Source: Roseobacter ponti
GTDB lineage: Bacteria > Pseudomonadota > Alphaproteobacteria > Rhodobacterales > Rhodobacteraceae
Assembly (NCBI RefSeq): GCF_012932215.1
Contig: NZ_CP048788.1
Location: 1,984,001-2,048,000, forward strand
DNA length: 64,000 nt
Direction of reading: 5' to 3'
In this document: piece after piece, positions 42,559 to 51,244 of the stretch
How the letters are laid out: each line of letters opens with the position of its first letter
How positions within the stretch are numbered: position 1 is the first letter of the stretch
Notes under the pieces: generated by a model
What the model saw: the letters and a program-made list of their open reading frames with translations, nothing else
Database searches by the model: none
Told to the model about the DNA's origin: nothing
Translations under genes and position numbers: made by a program

Positions 42559-43992
42559 ATGAATATGATGCGTCTGCCATCTCTTCCGCGTCCCAGTTAC
42601 GCGCAGAAACTGTCGCTTGTGGCCACTGTACCGCTGATCGCCGCGGTGGCGGCGATTGCGTTTCTGGTGGCTCATCAGTCCCGCGCCCTGGCCGAACGCG
42701 AGATCCGGGCACTGGAAGTACAGCTGATTGAGGCCAAAAAGGCCGAGCTTCGCAATTATGTGACCCAGGCCCGGAACGGGTTTTACTTTATCTATGGCAA
42801 TGCGGCGCCCGATGATCAGCAGGCCCGCGACCAGGTGGCACAGATCCTTTCGGCCATGATCTATGGCGAAGACGGGTTCTTTTTCGTTTATGACTATGAC
42901 GGCAACGTGCTGGTCAGCCCGCGCCAGACCGACCGGATCAACCGCAACTGGTCGGGCCAGACCGACAGCGAGGGCACGCCGATCACCGACGAGATCATCC
43001 GGCTTGCGCGATCGGGCGCCGGGTATCACAGCTATCTCTGGCCAAAACCCTCGACCGGTGAAGACGCGCGCATGATCAGTTACGTCACCAGTTTTCCAAG
43101 CTGGCGATGGGCGGTGGGAACGGGCGTCTATATCGACGATGTGCTGGCCTCGGTCGCCTCTGCCAGGGCGGATGTCGAGGACCGGGTGCAGCAGACCTTC
43201 GTCTATATCAGCGTGATTGCTCTGGCGGCGCTGCTGCTGGTGTTTTTCACCGGTATGGGGCTCAATATCCGCGAGCGGCGTCTGGCGGATGTTAAACTGA
43301 AAAAGCTCACCCAGCGGGTGCTTGATGCCCAGGAGGAAGAACGCGGACGGGTAGCGCGCGAGCTTCATGACGGGATCAGCCAGATTCTAGTGGGCGTGCG
43401 CTATGCGCTCGACACTGCACGCCGGCGCATCGACAAAGACCAGGCCAGTGCCGCAGAGCCGCTGGCACGCGGTATATCTTCCCTCGGTGAGGCAATCTCC
43501 GAGGTGCGCCGTATCAGCCGCGATCTGCGCCCCGGCGTCCTCGACGATCTTGGCCTTGGCCCGGCGATCAGAACCCTGACCGAAGAGTTCAGCGCCCGGA
43601 CAGGCATCGATACGGTTTTTGAAACGGTGGTTTTTCGCAACCGTCTGGATCCGGACGCGAGGATCGCCCTTTACCGCATCGCCCAGGAGGCGCTGACCAA
43701 TATTGAGCGGCACGCACAGGCGACGCGCGTCAATGTCGATCTGCGGGGTCATAAACGTGGCGCTACTCTGCGGATTTCAGACAACGGACGCGGCATGACC
43801 ACCGATGACGGCAATGCAACCGGCGGCATGGGTCTGCGCAATATGCAGGAGCGTGTAGAACAGCTCGACGGCGTTTTCCTGGTCAGCACCGCCCGCAACG
43901 GCCGGGGCACCGTGATCGAGGCGAGCGTGCCGCTGACGCACCTGCTGCCACCGGAACCCGATACCCGACAGCCCGAGAAAGCACCTGTATGA
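42559..43992 (+). CDS. sensor histidine kinase with Cache sensor domain (NarX-like)
   Basis: A 477-residue membrane kinase. Two helices (about 20-38 and 210-232) bracket a periplasmic single Cache domain (about 60-200; FFFVYDYDGNVLVSPRQ is the Cache core) that would sense a small carboxylate-like ligand. The cytoplasmic part has a HisKA_3-type phosphoacceptor at His270 in VARELHDGISQ, and an HATPase domain with the N-box ALTNIERHAQATRV and the G-boxes ISDNGRGM and GGMGLRNMQ. It overlaps the response regulator gene by 4 bp (ATGA). It is divergent from the TRAP genes, so it likely senses the transported acid. Confidence 0.9.
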   Translation: MNMMRLPSLPRPSYAQKLSLVATVPLIAAVAAIAFLVAHQSRALAEREIRALEVQLIEAKKAELRNYVTQARNGFYFIYGNAAPDDQQARDQVAQILSAMIYGEDGFFFVYDYDGNVLVSPRQTDRINRNWSGQTDSEGTPITDEIIRLARSGAGYHSYLWPKPSTGEDARMISYVTSFPSWRWAVGTGVYIDDVLASVASARADVEDRVQQTFVYISVIALAALLLVFFTGMGLNIRERRLADVKLKKLTQRVLDAQEEERGRVARELHDGISQILVGVRYALDTARRRIDKDQASAAEPLARGISSLGEAISEVRRISRDLRPGVLDDLGLGPAIRTLTEEFSARTGIDTVFETVVFRNRLDPDARIALYRIAQEALTNIERHAQATRVNVDLRGHKRGATLRISDNGRGMTTDDGNATGGMGLRNMQERVEQLDGVFLVSTARNGRGTVIEASVPLTHLLPPEPDTRQPEKAPV

Positions 43993-44639
43993 GCACCAGC
44001 GCCCCTGTCCGCATTCTGATCGTCGATGACCATCCGATGGTGGCGGAGGGCATTCAGTCGATCCTTGAGAGCTATGATGATCTGATGGTGGCCGGCAGCT
44101 GCAAGTCGGCGCGCGATGCCATTGACGGGCTTGATGCCTTCAATCCGGATGTGATCCTGATGGATCTGAACATGCCGGATATGAGCGGGCTTACCGCCAC
44201 GGAGATTGTTCTGGAACGCCGCCCTGGCACCCGCATTCTGGTGCTGTCGATGCATGACAGCCCGGAATATATCTCGTCGGCGCTCAGTCACGGTGCGATG
44301 GGCTATATTCTCAAAGATGTGCCAACAGATGAAATCAAACAGGCCATCGATGCGGTCATGGCCGGGCAGCAGTATCTGTGCACCGGTGCGCGCGGGTCGA
44401 TTGCCCCGGACAAACGCGATGGGAGAGAAGCCCTGACGGGCCGCGAGCAGACCATCCTTCTGCAACTGGCACAGGGCAGATCCAACAAAGAGGTAGCCAC
44501 GGCGCTGGATATTTCCGTGCGCACGGTCGAGACCCACCGCAAAAACATCAAACGCAAACTTGGCATTTCCAGTACTGCGGGGCTGACCCGCTATGCGCTG
44601 GAGCACGGCGTGCTGCAGGGTACGGGCGTCAGCCTCTGA
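43989..44639 (+). CDS. NarL/LuxR-type response regulator
   Basis: A 216-residue regulator: receiver domain (residues 7-125) with acidic pair Asp13-Asp14, phosphoacceptor Asp59 in ILMDLNMPDM and conserved Lys in YILKDVPTDE, followed by a LuxR-type HTH (about 145-205; LTGREQTILLQLAQGRSNKEVATALDISVRTVETHRKNIKRKLG). Paired with the Cache kinase in one transcript. Binding as a dimer to the inverted repeat at 42418-42443 is an obvious hypothesis. No other target site is evident. Confidence 0.92.
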   Translation: MSTSAPVRILIVDDHPMVAEGIQSILESYDDLMVAGSCKSARDAIDGLDAFNPDVILMDLNMPDMSGLTATEIVLERRPGTRILVLSMHDSPEYISSALSHGAMGYILKDVPTDEIKQAIDAVMAGQQYLCTGARGSIAPDKRDGREALTGREQTILLQLAQGRSNKEVATALDISVRTVETHRKNIKRKLGISSTAGLTRYALEHGVLQGTGVSL

Positions 44640-44953
44640 CAGATCCCCGGGCGCGGGCGATCATCTAAACGCTCCGCCCGTGTCGGCCCGTGCCAGGCAG
44701 CTGGCACTGCAGTCCTGCCGGAGTGGTCTGACTTCATCCTCTCACAGAACGTTGGCGCCCGGCAGCGGACTGCAGCACCGGAGGAGACGATTTCTGCTGA
44801 ACGCGCCGGCGCCTTCGCCTGAGACCACATCTATAAAGCGCCGGGGTCTCAAAGCGGCCGGATTATTCGCGTTAATGTCGCAGCTAAACCAAAAAACGAA
44901 AGATAATGTCGAAAATTAATGCCCTGCCGACATAAATTTTGCCCGAATGGGTG
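44640..44953. other. intergenic region before the ilv promoter
   Basis: About 314 bp with no convincing gene. An inverted repeat TGAGACC (44820-44826) / GGTCTCA (44845-44851) with an 18-nt loop lies within and could be a weak 3' structure of the kinase-regulator transcript or an operator. The base composition becomes AT-rich after 44880. Confidence 0.45.
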
Positions 44954-44982
44954 TTGACGCCCCTGCCCGGCCCTCCTAATGT
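44954..44982 (+). promoter_or_regulatory. sigma70-type promoter of the ilvBN leader
   Basis: The -35 element TTGACG (44954-44959) and the -10 element TAATGT (44977-44982) are separated by exactly 17 bp, placing the start of transcription at about 44989-44990. The leader peptide begins 21 bp after that. This is the strongest promoter match in the window. Confidence 0.6.
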
Positions 44983-45010
44983 CGCGCGGGCATGAAGGAG
45001 CCACAGAGCT

Positions 45011-45058
45011 ATGACCGACCTGGTCGTCATTGTAGGAGACACGCGCATGGGCCGGTGA
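45011..45058 (+). CDS. ivbL: ilv leader peptide (15 aa)
   Basis: A 15-codon ORF, MTDLVVIVGDTRMGR, with a run of Leu-Val-Val-Ile-Val at codons 4-8 (45020-45034). Those are exactly the amino acids made by the ilv pathway, so the ORF reads as an attenuation leader whose translation is slowed when branched-chain aminoacyl-tRNAs are scarce. AAGGAG at about 44994-44999 with spacing of about 11 is the ribosome site. It is followed by a terminator 27 bp after its stop. The gene symbol is by analogy with other leader peptides. Confidence 0.75.
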   Translation: MTDLVVIVGDTRMGR

Positions 45059-45086
45059 CGGTAAGACCATAGTCTGACCCATGCGC
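45043..45086 (+). promoter_or_regulatory. alternative (antiterminator-type) RNA hairpin of the ilv leader
   Basis: Perfect 9-bp repeat GCGCATGGG (45043-45051, end of the leader peptide) and CCCATGCGC (45078-45086). Its right arm shares the last two bases with the left arm of the terminator and adjoins it, so the two structures would compete. A ribosome finishing the leader would cover the left arm and allow termination; one stalled earlier could allow this pairing. The exact switching is not proved. Confidence 0.55.
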
Positions 45087-45111
45087 CCCCGCCACAACCG
45101 GGGGCTTTTTT
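45085..45111 (+). terminator. rho-independent terminator (ilvB attenuator)
   Basis: GCCCCCG (45085-45091) pairs with CGGGGGC (45099-45105) around a 7-nt loop, followed directly by six T residues (45106-45111). This is a classic intrinsic terminator lying in the leader, 52 bp before the ilvB start, and it would stop transcription before the structural genes when translation of the leader is fast. Confidence 0.85.
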
Positions 45112-45162
45112 ATGCGCAAACGAAATCAGGCCTGATGGCAGGCCGGTACGGAGTTGAGAGAT

Positions 45163-46914
45163 ATGACACGGCAAATGTCCGGTGCGAAAATGATTGTCCA
45201 GGCGCTGATTGATCAGGGCGTGGACACCGTCTTTGGCTATCCCGGTGGCGCCGTGCTGCCGATCTATGACGAGGTCTTTCAGCAGAACGCGATCCGGCAC
45301 ATTCTCGTGCGCCACGAACAGGGTGCCGTGCATGCCGCCGAAGGATATGCGCGTGCCACAGGCCGTCCTGGCGTTGTGATCGTGACCTCCGGGCCCGGCG
45401 CCACAAATGCGGTGACCGGCCTGACCGATGCTTTGATGGATTCGATCCCGATTGTTGTTCTCACAGGCCAGGTGCCGACCTTCATGATCGGCTCTGATGC
45501 GTTTCAGGAAGCCGACACGGTTGGCATCACGCGTCCCTGCACCAAACACAACTGGCTGGTGAAAGAAACAGACGCGTTGCCGGGCGTACTGCATGAGGCG
45601 TTTCATGTGGCGACCAGCGGTCGTCCCGGACCGGTTCTCGTGGATATCCCTAAGGATGTTCAGTTTGCCACCGGCAGCTATCACGCGCCGAAACCCTCCA
45701 CCTCGCATTATCAGCCGGTGCTGAAGGGCGACATGGAAGAGATCACCGAGCTTGTCGCCGCGATCGAAAAAGCCAAACGTCCGGTATTCTATACCGGTGG
45801 TGGCGTGATCAATTCGGGCCCGGCGGCGAGCCAGCTGCTGCGCGAGCTGATTGACGCGACCGGGTTTCCGGTAACCTCGACTCTGATGGGGCTCGGGTCT
45901 TATCCGGCGTCGGGTGACAAATGGCTGGGCATGCTGGGCATGCACGGGCTTTATCAGGCCAATATGGCGATGCATGACTGCGATCTGATGATAAACATCG
46001 GTGCGCGCTTTGACGACCGGATTACCGGGCGAGTCGATGCCTTCAGCCCGAAATCCGTGAAAGCGCATATCGATATCGACCCATCGTCTATCAACAAGGT
46101 GATCAAGGCGGACATCCCGATTGTCGGCGATGTGGCTCATGTTCTGGAAGACATCCTGAAGGTCTGGAAATCGCGCGGGCGCAAAACCAATTCCGAGGCG
46201 CTGGCGAAATGGTGGAAAAAGATTGAGGAATGGAAGGCCGTTGACTGCCTGAAATTCACCCAGGCCGGTAAGACGATCAAGCCACAGTACGCGCTGGCAC
46301 GGCTCGAGGCACTCACCAAGGATCACGACCGTTATGTCTGCACCGAAGTGGGTCAGCACCAGATGTGGGCCGCGCAGTATCTCGGGTTTGAAGACCCGAA
46401 CCGGTGGATGACCTCAGGTGGCCTTGGCACCATGGGGTATGGCTTTCCGGCCTCGATCGGCGTGCAGATGGCACATCGCGACGCGCTGGTCATCAATGTG
46501 GCCGGTGAGGCGTCCTGGCTGATGAACATGCAGGAAATGGGCACCGCGGTGCAGTACAACCTGCCGGTCAAACAGTTCATCCTGAACAACGAACGTCTTG
46601 GTATGGTGCGCCAGTGGCAGGAGTTGCTGCACGGTGAACGTTATTCGCAAAGCTGGTCAGAGGCCCTGCCCGATTTCGTGAAGCTGGCCGAAGCCTTTGG
46701 CGCGAAGGGTATCATCTGTTCTGACCCTGCCGATCTCGACGATGCAATCATGGAGATGATCAATCACGACGGGCCGGTGATTTTCGACTGTCTGGTGGAA
46801 AAGCACGAGAACTGCTTTCCGATGATCCCCTCGGGCAAAGCGCACAACGAGATGCTGCTGGGCGAGGCGAGCACCAAAGGCGTGATCAAGGCCGACGGCG
46901 CGGTGATGGTCTGA
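45163..46914 (+). CDS. ilvB: acetolactate synthase large subunit
   Basis: Condenses two pyruvates to acetolactate (or pyruvate with 2-oxobutyrate) using thiamine diphosphate, FAD and Mg: first committed step of valine, leucine and isoleucine synthesis. The 583-residue protein has [14 protein letters not shown], then the catalytic Glu in [16 protein letters not shown] and the TPP domain [28 protein letters not shown]. The usual GDG of the Mg/TPP motif reads GEA here. The ATG at 45163 follows GAGTTGAGAGAT; a TTG three codons upstream is less likely. Under attenuation by the leader at 45011. Confidence 0.95.
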   Translation: MTRQMSGAKMIVQALIDQGVDTVFGYPGGAVLPIYDEVFQQNAIRHILVRHEQGAVHAAEGYARATGRPGVVIVTSGPGATNAVTGLTDALMDSIPIVVLTGQVPTFMIGSDAFQEADTVGITRPCTKHNWLVKETDALPGVLHEAFHVATSGRPGPVLVDIPKDVQFATGSYHAPKPSTSHYQPVLKGDMEEITELVAAIEKAKRPVFYTGGGVINSGPAASQLLRELIDATGFPVTSTLMGLGSYPASGDKWLGMLGMHGLYQANMAMHDCDLMINIGARFDDRITGRVDAFSPKSVKAHIDIDPSSINKVIKADIPIVGDVAHVLEDILKVWKSRGRKTNSEALAKWWKKIEEWKAVDCLKFTQAGKTIKPQYALARLEALTKDHDRYVCTEVGQHQMWAAQYLGFEDPNRWMTSGGLGTMGYGFPASIGVQMAHRDALVINVAGEASWLMNMQEMGTAVQYNLPVKQFILNNERLGMVRQWQELLHGERYSQSWSEALPDFVKLAEAFGAKGIICSDPADLDDAIMEMINHDGPVIFDCLVEKHENCFPMIPSGKAHNEMLLGEASTKGVIKADGAVMV

Positions 46915-46987
46915 TCCCGCAGGACCAAAGATAACGGCGCGTCCCTGAAATACGGGGCGGCCCGAAAGAAACTGAAAGGCCATCAAA

Positions 46988-47548
46988 ATGTCCGCACTGA
47001 AGATTAAAAAAGGCGCCACCAGCCATTCCGCTTATAACCTTCGTCCGACCTTTTCGGATGTCGTTGAACGCCACACCCTGGCGGTGCTGGTTGAAAACGA
47101 ACCCGGTGTTCTGGCGCGCGTGATCGGGCTTTTCTCCGGGCGTGGCTATAACATCGACAGCCTGACCGTCGCCGAGGTGGATCACACCGGGCATCTGAGC
47201 CGGATCACCATCGTTACGTCAGGCACGCCGCAGGTGATCGAGCAGATCAAAGCACAGCTTGGCCGGATCGTAACCGTTCATGACGTGCACGATCTGACCG
47301 TCGAGGGTGCCTCGGTCGAGCGCGAGCTGGCAATGTTCAAAGTGTCGGGTACCGGCGACAAACGCGTCGAGGCGCTGCGCCTTGCGGATATTTTCCGGGC
47401 CAATGTCGTGGACAGCACGCTCGAAAGCTTCATCTTCGAGATCACCGGCGCACCGGATAAAATCGATGCATTTGCCGAACTTATGCGGCCTCTCGGCCTC
47501 ACGGATGTGGCGCGCACCGGTGTGGCTGCCCTGTCACGGGGCGGCTGA
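46988..47548 (+). CDS. ilvN: acetolactate synthase small (regulatory) subunit
   Basis: A 186-residue regulatory partner that binds valine and activates or inhibits the large subunit. The N-terminal ACT domain (about 28-105) has HTLAVLVENEPGVLARVIGLFSGRGYNIDSLTVAEVD, the standard valine-binding ACT core, and the C-terminal domain ends with ARTGVAALSR. It begins after CTGAAAGG 9 bp before the ATG and 73 bp after ilvB; it belongs to the same operon. Confidence 0.95.
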   Translation: MSALKIKKGATSHSAYNLRPTFSDVVERHTLAVLVENEPGVLARVIGLFSGRGYNIDSLTVAEVDHTGHLSRITIVTSGTPQVIEQIKAQLGRIVTVHDVHDLTVEGASVERELAMFKVSGTGDKRVEALRLADIFRANVVDSTLESFIFEITGAPDKIDAFAELMRPLGLTDVARTGVAALSRGG

Positions 47549-47568
47549 ACAGGGCACGTCGCGACGGA

Positions 47569-47916
47569 TCAGGCCTGCGACACCCTGCGTCGCGGTCGAC
47601 CGGCGGATGCCTCATATCTTGAAAACGAAATAACTTCGGCGGGTCCTTCGGGGCGCGCCGCAAAAGACCTGCTGCGCCGCTTCAGAGCTTCAGGCAGGTC
47701 TGCTCCCGCCTGCTCCAGCAGCAGCCGCGGGTTCTGAACGCGTCTCAATGACGACAATTCGTCCATATCAAACTGGACCAGATCGCCCGCATCAAAAAAA
47801 TCGTCCTTTGAAAGGACATCATCCGGCGCATTCAGAAATGCCAGGTCCCCCTGATCTTCGCACCAGATGACCGCTTTGCGGTCTGATGGATCGCTCCAAA
47901 GTACTACCCCAAGCAT
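47569..47916 (-). CDS. conserved hypothetical protein
   Basis: A 115-residue acidic-then-basic protein. The first 60 residues (MLGVVLWSDPSDRKAVIWCEDQGDLAF...DAGDLVQFDMDE) look like a small beta-rich domain, possibly an OB or SH3-like fold, and the end is Arg-rich (RPRRRVSQA). No motif I recognise, no signal peptide. It is convergent with ilvN (20 bp gap) and divergent from the HTH gene at 48152. Composition and codon use match the neighbours, so it is probably real. Confidence 0.6.
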   Translation of the reverse strand: MLGVVLWSDPSDRKAVIWCEDQGDLAFLNAPDDVLSKDDFFDAGDLVQFDMDELSSLRRVQNPRLLLEQAGADLPEALKRRSRSFAARPEGPAEVISFSRYEASAGRPRRRVSQA

Positions 47917-48100
47917 TACCTACGTTCCAATCCGTTAGTTACCAACCTACGGTAGCAAACTGTTAACCGTATTCCCCACAGAAAATTACCTGCGCACGCT
48001 TGGATTTTGTGTCTTCGTTGATTACAGTTGACACAATTGCGAACTCTTCCTGATGCCATTCAGCGTCATACCATTAATATTTGATTAATCGAAGCGTGTC

Positions 48101-48119
48101 TGTTTCGCATAACGAAACA
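48101..48119. promoter_or_regulatory. palindromic operator candidate TGTTTCG-N5-CGAAACA
   Basis: Perfect 7-bp inverted repeat 33 bp before the start of the HTH gene at 48152. A TTGACA element lies at 48028-48033 and an ATTAAT pair at 48073-48089. The position suits autoregulation by the gene that follows, but no direct evidence exists. Confidence 0.5.
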
Positions 48120-48151
48120 CAGGGCGTGCCGGCAAAAAGTGAGCGAACGCA

Positions 48152-48949
48152 ATGTCTTCCCTGACACCCACACCGGCGCAGCTGCGCAATATGTTCGGTG
48201 AAAACCTGCGTTTTCTGGCCCGCGATTACCCGTCGATCTCTGCCTTATCCCGCGACCTGGGAATCAACCGGACCCAGTTTAACCGGTATCTGAGCGGCGA
48301 GAGCTTTCCGCGCCCGGATGTGTTGTCGCGAATCTGCGACTTCTTTTCTGTCGATGCCCGTGTCCTGCTGGAACCGGTTGCCGAGATCGGGATGGATGGC
48401 GGTCTGGTGTCTGGCATGTACATGAAGGATTTCATGGCCGATGCAGTGCAAACTGTGCCTGAAGACATGTTTCCGTCGGGCTTTTACCTCTTTTCACGCC
48501 GCAGCTTTGTAAAGCAGAACGAATTTGTCCGCGGCCTCGTTCAGGTCAGGCGTGATGACGGCAAAACCTATCTGCGCGGGTATGAACCGCGCATCGCACT
48601 GGCCATGCAGGGCATTCCCTCTGATCCCAGCGCCCGCGAATACCGTGGCCTTGTCATGCGTCTGGAAGACGGGGTTGCCACGACGGTCATGCGGCGTCAC
48701 GGGATGACCGCGTCTTTCAATTATCTTTCGCGGGTCAACTCTTTTGAAAACAACTACTGGGTCGGTTATGTCGCGCGCACGGTGCGGGAAACCTCCTCCG
48801 CGCCGCGTATGACGCGTCTGGTATATGAGCATCTGGGACGCAACCGTTCCCGGATCATGCAGGCCGCACGTCAGGGTGGTTTCTGCTCGCTTGAAGAGCT
48901 GATGCCTTTCCATCAGCGGCTTTTGCAGCCCAACGATATTTTCCGCTGA
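48152..48949 (+). CDS. XRE-type helix-turn-helix transcriptional regulator
   Basis: A 265-residue DNA-binding protein. Residues about 10-70 form an XRE-like HTH (NLRFLARDYPSISALSRDLGINRTQFNRYLSGESFPRPDVLSRICDFF), in the sequence class of phage-repressor-like folds. The C-terminal 190 residues form a separate domain of unknown type, which may sense a ligand or dimerise. The ATG start has no strong ribosome site, but the N terminus is well formed. It may bind the palindrome at 48101. The Rieske oxygenase gene follows on the same strand, with its own palindrome. Confidence 0.78.
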   Translation: MSSLTPTPAQLRNMFGENLRFLARDYPSISALSRDLGINRTQFNRYLSGESFPRPDVLSRICDFFSVDARVLLEPVAEIGMDGGLVSGMYMKDFMADAVQTVPEDMFPSGFYLFSRRSFVKQNEFVRGLVQVRRDDGKTYLRGYEPRIALAMQGIPSDPSAREYRGLVMRLEDGVATTVMRRHGMTASFNYLSRVNSFENNYWVGYVARTVRETSSAPRMTRLVYEHLGRNRSRIMQAARQGGFCSLEELMPFHQRLLQPNDIFR

Positions 48950-48996
48950 CGCGCGCTGAACCCGGTGTCGTCGCCGGAAAACTCAGGTCGCTTTAA

Positions 48997-49012
48997 ACAC
49001 TGCACGCAGTGT
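48997..49012. promoter_or_regulatory. palindromic operator candidate ACACTGC-AC-GCAGTGT
   Basis: Perfect 7+2+7 bp inverted repeat upstream of the Rieske oxygenase gene (start 49056) and after the HTH gene. It is not related in sequence to the palindrome at 48101-48119, so a different regulator may act here. Confidence 0.5.
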
Positions 49013-49055
49013 GAATCTGTGTACGCTTTTCTGATCATCAGAGGAGTGTGCTGCC

Positions 49056-50216
49056 GTGACTGACAACCTTACCGATCTCACCACTGTGCGTCGCCCGATT
49101 GAACAGGCAAATGGTCTGCCAAATGCGCATTACACGGATCCGCAGGTCTTTGATGAAGAAAAGCACGCACTTCTGATTGAGGGATGGGCGGGACTTGGTA
49201 CCGGGGCTGATGTCCCGGAGCCCGGTGACGCGCTACCGCTCGATTTTCTCGGAATGCCGCTGCTGATGGTCCGCGACCGCGCCGGCGGGCTTCGCGTATT
49301 TCAGAACATCTGCCGGCACCGGGGCATGATCCTTGTAACTGAGCCGCGTAAGATCGAAGGGGCAATCCGCTGTCCTTATCACAGCTGGTGTTACAGCACC
49401 GAAGGCCGTCTCGTCAGCACTCCGCATGTGGGCGGCCCCGGTCAGAACCGCCATGAAGCGATCGATAAGGAAACGCTCGGCCTGATAGAAGTGCGCAGCC
49501 ATATCTGGAACGACCTCGTTTTTGTGAATATCTCGGGTACCGCGGCGCCGTTTGAGGACGCTTTCGGCCCGCTGCTGGAGCGCTGGAAAGAGTTCGACGT
49601 CCCGATGTATCACGGTGGTGCCGACAGCATCATCCGGTTCGATCTGAAGACCAACTGGAAGCTCATCGTCGAAAACTATTGCGAGAGCTATCACCTGCCC
49701 TGGGTGCACCCCGGTCTGAATTCATACTCGCGGCTTGAGGATCATTACCACATTGAGCTGCCGGGCGGCTTTTCGGGCCAGGGCACGCATGTCTACCGCC
49801 AGCTCAAAGGGGAGGACGGCGAGGTGTTCCCCGATTTTCCCGGCCTGTCAGAGAAATGGCAAACGGCCGGTGAATACGTTACTTTTCTGCCCAATGTGAT
49901 GGTCGGTGTGCAGCGTGATCATATGTTCGCGATCATCCTTGATCCGCGCGGCGTGGACCGCACGATCGAAACGGCACATCTTTATTATGCCCAGCCGGAA
50001 GTATCCCCGGCCATGTGCGCAAAAAATGCAGAGCTCTGGGCCGGGGTCTTTGAAGAAGACATCATGGCGGTTGAAGGGATGCAGCGCGGCCGCAGCGCGC
50101 CGGGTTTCGACGGGGGACGTTTTTCGCCTGCGATGGACGGGCCGACGCATCTTTTCCATGACTGGGTTGCAGGCCGCGTGTCGGAACGCCGTGCTGCGGC
50201 CCGGGCCGCTGAATGA
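49056..50216 (+). CDS. Rieske non-haem iron oxygenase, alpha subunit
   Basis: A 386-residue oxygenase component. The Rieske [2Fe-2S] motif is CRHRGM..CPYHSW (C-x-H and C-x2-H, residues about 88-115), and the mononuclear iron site is in NWKLIVENYCESYHLPWVHPGL, with two His ligands and Glu in place of the usual bridging Asp, as in carnitine oxygenase CntA (from memory). The type demethylates or hydroxylates quaternary amines such as carnitine, glycine betaine or stachydrine. No reductase gene adjoins it. Starts with GTG after AGAGGAG. Overlaps the next gene by 4 bp. Confidence 0.87.
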   Translation: MTDNLTDLTTVRRPIEQANGLPNAHYTDPQVFDEEKHALLIEGWAGLGTGADVPEPGDALPLDFLGMPLLMVRDRAGGLRVFQNICRHRGMILVTEPRKIEGAIRCPYHSWCYSTEGRLVSTPHVGGPGQNRHEAIDKETLGLIEVRSHIWNDLVFVNISGTAAPFEDAFGPLLERWKEFDVPMYHGGADSIIRFDLKTNWKLIVENYCESYHLPWVHPGLNSYSRLEDHYHIELPGGFSGQGTHVYRQLKGEDGEVFPDFPGLSEKWQTAGEYVTFLPNVMVGVQRDHMFAIILDPRGVDRTIETAHLYYAQPEVSPAMCAKNAELWAGVFEEDIMAVEGMQRGRSAPGFDGGRFSPAMDGPTHLFHDWVAGRVSERRAAARAAE

Positions 50217-50449
50217 GCACGCTGGATGCGCGGCTGCTGGCGGCGCATGAGGCTGGAGATCAGACAGCACTGGTAACGCTCTACACAGAAGCGGCAGATC
50301 AGGCGGCGGATGACGATGCCGCAGGTTTCTATCTGACGCAGGCCTATATCTACGGGCTCGAACTGGGCCACGGCGCGGCCGGTGCCCTGCGTGCCCGTCT
50401 GGTGTCAATGGGGCGCGAGACCCCTGCCCCTCAGTCCCCGGAGAGCTGA
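50213..50449 (+). CDS. small helical protein (78 aa)
   Basis: A 78-residue protein, [34 protein letters not shown], with a helix-turn-helix-like pattern typical of one TPR or Sel1 unit. Its ATG overlaps the TGA of the Rieske gene (ATGA), so they are co-translated. Its 3' end overlaps the convergent DUF2189 gene by 19 bp. It may be an accessory factor of the oxygenase, but no partner is known. Confidence 0.65.
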   Translation: MSTLDARLLAAHEAGDQTALVTLYTEAADQAADDDAAGFYLTQAYIYGLELGHGAAGALRARLVSMGRETPAPQSPES

Positions 50450-51216
50450 CGGTAGAGGTGCCAGGACGCGTGCCCGAGCACCGGCAGCACAACCAGCAAC
50501 CCCAGAAACCCAGGCAGCAGAGCGGCAAACGTCAGAACCGCGATCACCGCAGCCCAGCTCAGCATGACCAGAGGAGCCGCCCGCACCGCGCCGAAACTGG
50601 TGATCATCGCCGTGATGAAATCCACCTCCCGGTCGAGCAGAAGCGGCAGGCCGATCACGGCCACGGCAAAGATCAGCACCGCAAAAACCGCGCCGACAAG
50701 CGTCCCGAAGGCCAGCATGCTCAGCCCGTTCAGGGTCAGAAAAACATCAAAAGAAGATGAAACATTCGTCATGGTGCTCAGGCCCATAAAGAGCGCGAAA
50801 ATCATATGCCCGAGAAAAAACCAGAAGAGGAATATCACCACCATCATGGTGCAGAGCGAGGGCAGCTGGCGCAGCCTTTGCTGCCAGATAACGCCAAAGA
50901 CCACGCCCGGCGTGATCGGCAGGCCGGCATCAAGGCGTCGCGAAATTTCGTAAAGCCCCACCGCCGCAAAGGGCCCCAGCAGCGGAAACCCGATGGCTGC
51001 CAGCACCAGCCAGAAGGTATGGCCCGTCATCACCGTTACCGCCCACATGGCCCAGCCGGCGAGCGCGTAAAAGGTGCCAAAGACGATTCCGTAAACAGGA
51101 TGCTTTACAAAATCCCGCAGCCCCCGGCGCAGCGCTGTCCGGATGTCGGAAAACGTGGCCGGGCGCATCCCGGGCACGCCCATGCGCTGGTGTGGTTCCT
51201 GTGTCAGTGTGGTCAT
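50431..51216 (-). CDS. DUF2189 inner-membrane protein
   Basis: A 261-residue protein with about six hydrophobic segments, matching the DUF2189 family as far as I can judge: the core region [49 protein letters not shown] is characteristic. A cytoplasmic N-terminal tail of about 35 residues precedes the first helix. No transporter motif or catalytic residue is obvious. It lies opposite the small helical gene and upstream of (minus strand) nothing related. Function unknown. Confidence 0.75.
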   Translation of the reverse strand: MTTLTQEPHQRMGVPGMRPATFSDIRTALRRGLRDFVKHPVYGIVFGTFYALAGWAMWAVTVMTGHTFWLVLAAIGFPLLGPFAAVGLYEISRRLDAGLPITPGVVFGVIWQQRLRQLPSLCTMMVVIFLFWFFLGHMIFALFMGLSTMTNVSSSFDVFLTLNGLSMLAFGTLVGAVFAVLIFAVAVIGLPLLLDREVDFITAMITSFGAVRAAPLVMLSWAAVIAVLTFAALLPGFLGLLVVLPVLGHASWHLYRQLSGD

Positions 51217-51244
51217 GACGAATCCCTCCTTTCCCCTGATGCGG

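Noticed and set aside
44884-46359. 491-codon minus-strand frame across the ilv leader and ilvB
   Set aside because: Opposite strand of a strongly supported gene and leader; no domains.
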